From Fasciolopsis buskii (lineage: Eukaryota; Platyhelminthes; Trematoda; Plagiorchiida; Fasciolidae), in the NCBI GenBank assembly GCA_008360955.1, contig LUCM01006560.1, forward strand, positions 124,001-188,000: a stretch of 64,000 nucleotides of DNA, read 5' to 3'. The position numbers and the translations under genes were made by a program. The notes under the pieces were generated by a model that had not been told where the DNA came from, searched no databases, and saw nothing but the letters and a program-made list of their open reading frames with translations. The number at the start of each line of letters is the position of its first letter. Within the stretch, counting starts at the first letter, position 1. Below, one piece after another: positions 61,872 through 64,000 of this stretch.

Positions 61872-62081
61872 TTTGATCCAAAGCGTGGCGACGTGACGAT
61901 ACCCGAAAACAGATCTGAAGGTACCGTTCCATGTAATGATGATCGAATACAAAGTCAGGTGGGTCTCCCGCAATGTACATACACTCTGACTGTTGAAATT
62001 CCATCCTACGGGCCTGTACCGATACACGTGTACCATCATCGAACAGGTTGGAAAATTATAGCCCATTCGAGAGGTATTTAG
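61872..62081 (+). CDS. Candidate exon of a CDC50/TMEM30-family protein (partial)
   Basis: CDC50 proteins are beta subunits of P4-ATPase lipid flippases. In one frame, NRSEGTVPCNDD is followed after a short spacer by LPQCTYTLTVEIPSYGPV. This lines up with the start of the family's extracellular domain (P-C-N, about 11 residues, C-T-x-x-F-T-L-E, about 5 residues, G-x-V). N-R-S is a possible N-glycosylation site. The PCN and CT cysteines are about 14 residues apart, as in the family; the second cysteine pair found between them in the human protein is absent as a pair. The family's highly conserved N-F-Y-Q-N-H-R-R-Y motif is not intact: the frame continues VYHHRTGWKIIAHSR, only loosely similar. 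The exon may end at a donor-like CAG/GTTGGA (about 62045) or GAG/GTATTT (about 62072). The left boundary is uncertain and no flanking exons were found. It may be a diverged gene, a pseudogene exon or a coincidence. Confidence 0.35.
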   Translation, partial: FDPKRGDVTIPENRSEGTVPCNDDRIQSQVGLPQCTYTLTVEIPSYGPVPIHVYHHRTGWKIIAHSRGI

Positions 62082-62089
62082 TGAAAAGA

Positions 62090-63505
62090 GAAGAGAAACG
62101 ATCTTCGCAAACACAGATTAAAACAAAGAAAAACCGACATTCGGGATGAGATCTGAAGCGCGGTAATCACCCACAACGGCCTTGTGTTCCGTGGTCAGTG
62201 GTCACGTTCCACGGTCACAACACTCACATGGTACCAATTGTTCATTAACTCCTATATTGCAAAAATCTGCTAAGACTATTGGTTCGTTCCACACATCGGT
62301 GGAATCCATATTGGACAGATAGAACCAGTTGCCTTCCTGCCAGTACTCATCCCGGAATGATGCGAAATTCTACTCTCCCAATTTGATGTTCAACAGTCTC
62401 GGAGATGGTTTTGTTTTTGAATTGTTGGTTTTACACTACGTATTGGGTACTGTTCTTTTTGGCCAAGTGATAATTTGACTGGGGTGACGATGTTTGCCTT
62501 TTTACGTCATTCAAAACATTATCCCATTCGATGATTCCATTCCCGGATTGTTTGGTGAACAAATAATACCGTTTCCGGCATCACGTCAACACGTATGATG
62601 GTGTTCCAATAGGCACATTCTTTCCGTTATGCTGAGAGTGATAGACAATTCATTCAAATAACATCAGCACATAGAGTTTGTACGATTTGACCTGCCATTA
62701 TGGGACCGCAGTAACAAATTGAATAGAATATGAATAGGATAATCCTTGGTTTGTCGTTTTTTTGTGTATATGAAACAAAACAAAGGAAAACGTTACTCGT
62801 CATATGGACTGAGTCAGTCACAAAATTGGAAACCAGTGACAGATTTCAGTATTCAAATGAAAAATCACAATACTACTTTATCTGGAACAGGAACCAAAAA
62901 AACGACAAACGGTTGGGGTGACCAGTGGCTCCATTAGCACCATGAACACTAAAAACGAAAGATACTTAGTTGGTTTAAGTACTTCGTTCCTTGCGCTCCC
63001 CAACTTACTAGACTATTCTAGCTCCACTGTTTCATCAAAGCACTCGGTGAGAAGACAATGTCCATGCTGTGAACAATGGCTGCCTAAAGTCAGGTGATAT
63101 AACTTATGTAGTGACTTACAAGCCGCTTTTCGCGGTCAAGTTCTTTTGGTCAGATGAGGTAATCTATTGTCATCCGGCCCGCTACTGAGCTTGGCCGATA
63201 GTTTTGTGTCATTCCAAGTTTCGGGGCTATAGTCTTTGTTCTTCATCATTGGTGCAATGGGATCTTAAAGCCCATGGGGAAAAGTTGACTCCATTACCCC
63301 TATGTTCCAAACAAGCAACATGTCTGATTCACGAGTGTAGTGGCAGGCGTGTTTCATATCCTCCACGGCCCATCGAATCAGAGGGGATGAAATCAAGATA
63401 CTGGAACTTTCATTGGGAAAGAAACACATAAGTGCTGTTGTCCTGAAAATACGTGCTCCCCATAACTTAAGCGCAGTAACGATCGAGACAATAACGAATT
63501 GAGAT
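62090..63505. other. Unassigned stretch
   Basis: No further CDC50-like exon or other motif was found. Confidence 0.35.
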
Positions 63506-63510
63506 CTGCC

Positions 63511-63594
63511 ATTCACGTGCCCGGTGGATCTGGAATTCGAATTTCTGTTCTTTTTTGGGGTGATAAATGCTTAATCCACCTGTCCACCGCCGGC
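63511..63594 (-). mobile_element. tRNA-like element, head of a SINE, minus strand
   Basis: On the minus strand GGTGGACAGGTGGATTAAGC is followed, with tRNA-like spacing, by AGAAATTCGAATTCC and then ATCCACC, which can pair with the opening GGTGGA as an acceptor-like stem. It aligns with the element at 45880-45946. It is a pseudogene or SINE, not a confident tRNA gene. Confidence 0.5.
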
Positions 63595-63599
63595 CAAAT

Positions 63600-64000
63600 A
63601 CGGAGATCAGTTTTACTAGGGTACTATGTGGTTCACAAAATTATTCATCATCTGACATCATCATTCAACTGACCATTAGTGAATTGCGGAAACGCTGCAC
63701 AACTGCTTCAACCTTGTCAGGAATCTTCAGCAGCGGTACTTAGGCTGCCTGCAAAGAAGTCATCTTTGGATGAGTCGACTATTGAGCCCCAGTGGGCCAT
63801 GGCCGTGCAAGACGGTAACAGACAGGTGTCACCTCATATGTTGAAGTTCGGCAAACCGTTGAGAGCCTGGCTGGTGGCATAACCCTTAAGGCCTTTCGGC
63901 TGATAACAGTTCGTCACGGGTTTGGGTCCCAGTTTGGGCGCTGATGATCACAAGAATGGATGAAACAATTGTACGAGGCTCCTATGGTTTCCCAATGGTT
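63600..64000. other. Unassigned window end
   Basis: A degenerate B-box-like CGGGTTTGGGTCCC lies near 63916, preceded by GGCTGATAACAG. It could be another tRNA-derived repeat but is too weak to call. No gene was recognised. Confidence 0.3.

Noticed and set aside
1..64000. CRISPR arrays, prophage, operons, riboswitches
   Set aside because: Regular spacer arrays and bacterial signals are absent; the window is eukaryotic.

Overview
The window reads as nuclear DNA of a multicellular animal, most likely a flatworm and probably a trematode. There are no long uninterrupted reading frames, no operons and no bacterial signals. What can be recognised is one spliced bZIP exon, decayed retroelements, tRNA-derived short repeats (SINE-like) and many CA/GT microsatellites. 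The flatworm call is an inference: it rests on a LINE endonuclease resembling those I recall from schistosome and liver-fluke genomes, on Penelope-like elements, and on type I hammerhead ribozymes inside dispersed repeats. No 18S, mitochondrial or other diagnostic marker is present.

Layout. 1-37.8 kb is gene-poor and holds transposon debris: a LINE apurinic-type endonuclease fragment (3.1-3.8 kb), several tRNA-derived SINEs, a repeat with an intact-looking hammerhead ribozyme (5.29-5.35 kb), a related ribozyme-less copy (19.06-19.27 kb), a 1.9-kb structure bounded by ~175-bp inverted repeats (30.55-32.44 kb), and a Penelope-like element with reverse transcriptase and GIY-YIG endonuclease remnants (34.4-35.4 kb). 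37.8-61 kb is dense in microsatellites. It contains the terminal exon of a bZIP transcription factor on the minus strand (40775-41673); the flanking simple-repeat-rich DNA is plausibly its 3' flank and upstream intron. 54.95-57.1 kb holds a second Penelope-like reverse transcriptase remnant, a ~90-bp-arm foldback and a second hammerhead ribozyme, running into a 925-base assembly gap (57091-58015). At 61.87-62.08 kb an open frame looks like one exon of a CDC50/TMEM30-family protein (lipid flippase subunit).

The most interesting content is the ribozyme repeat family. Two copies 51 kb apart keep the whole hammerhead core, and both have a two-base-pair helix III, the form described for Penelope-like elements and retrozymes, which is thought to act as a dimer. 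Penelope-like remnants lie in the same window, one of them 1.5 kb from a ribozyme. This fits published knowledge that such retroelements carry hammerheads, so the mechanism is not new, but the copies here are specific and testable. The genes do not form an obvious pathway. Most short open frames have no recognisable domain and are not reported as genes.
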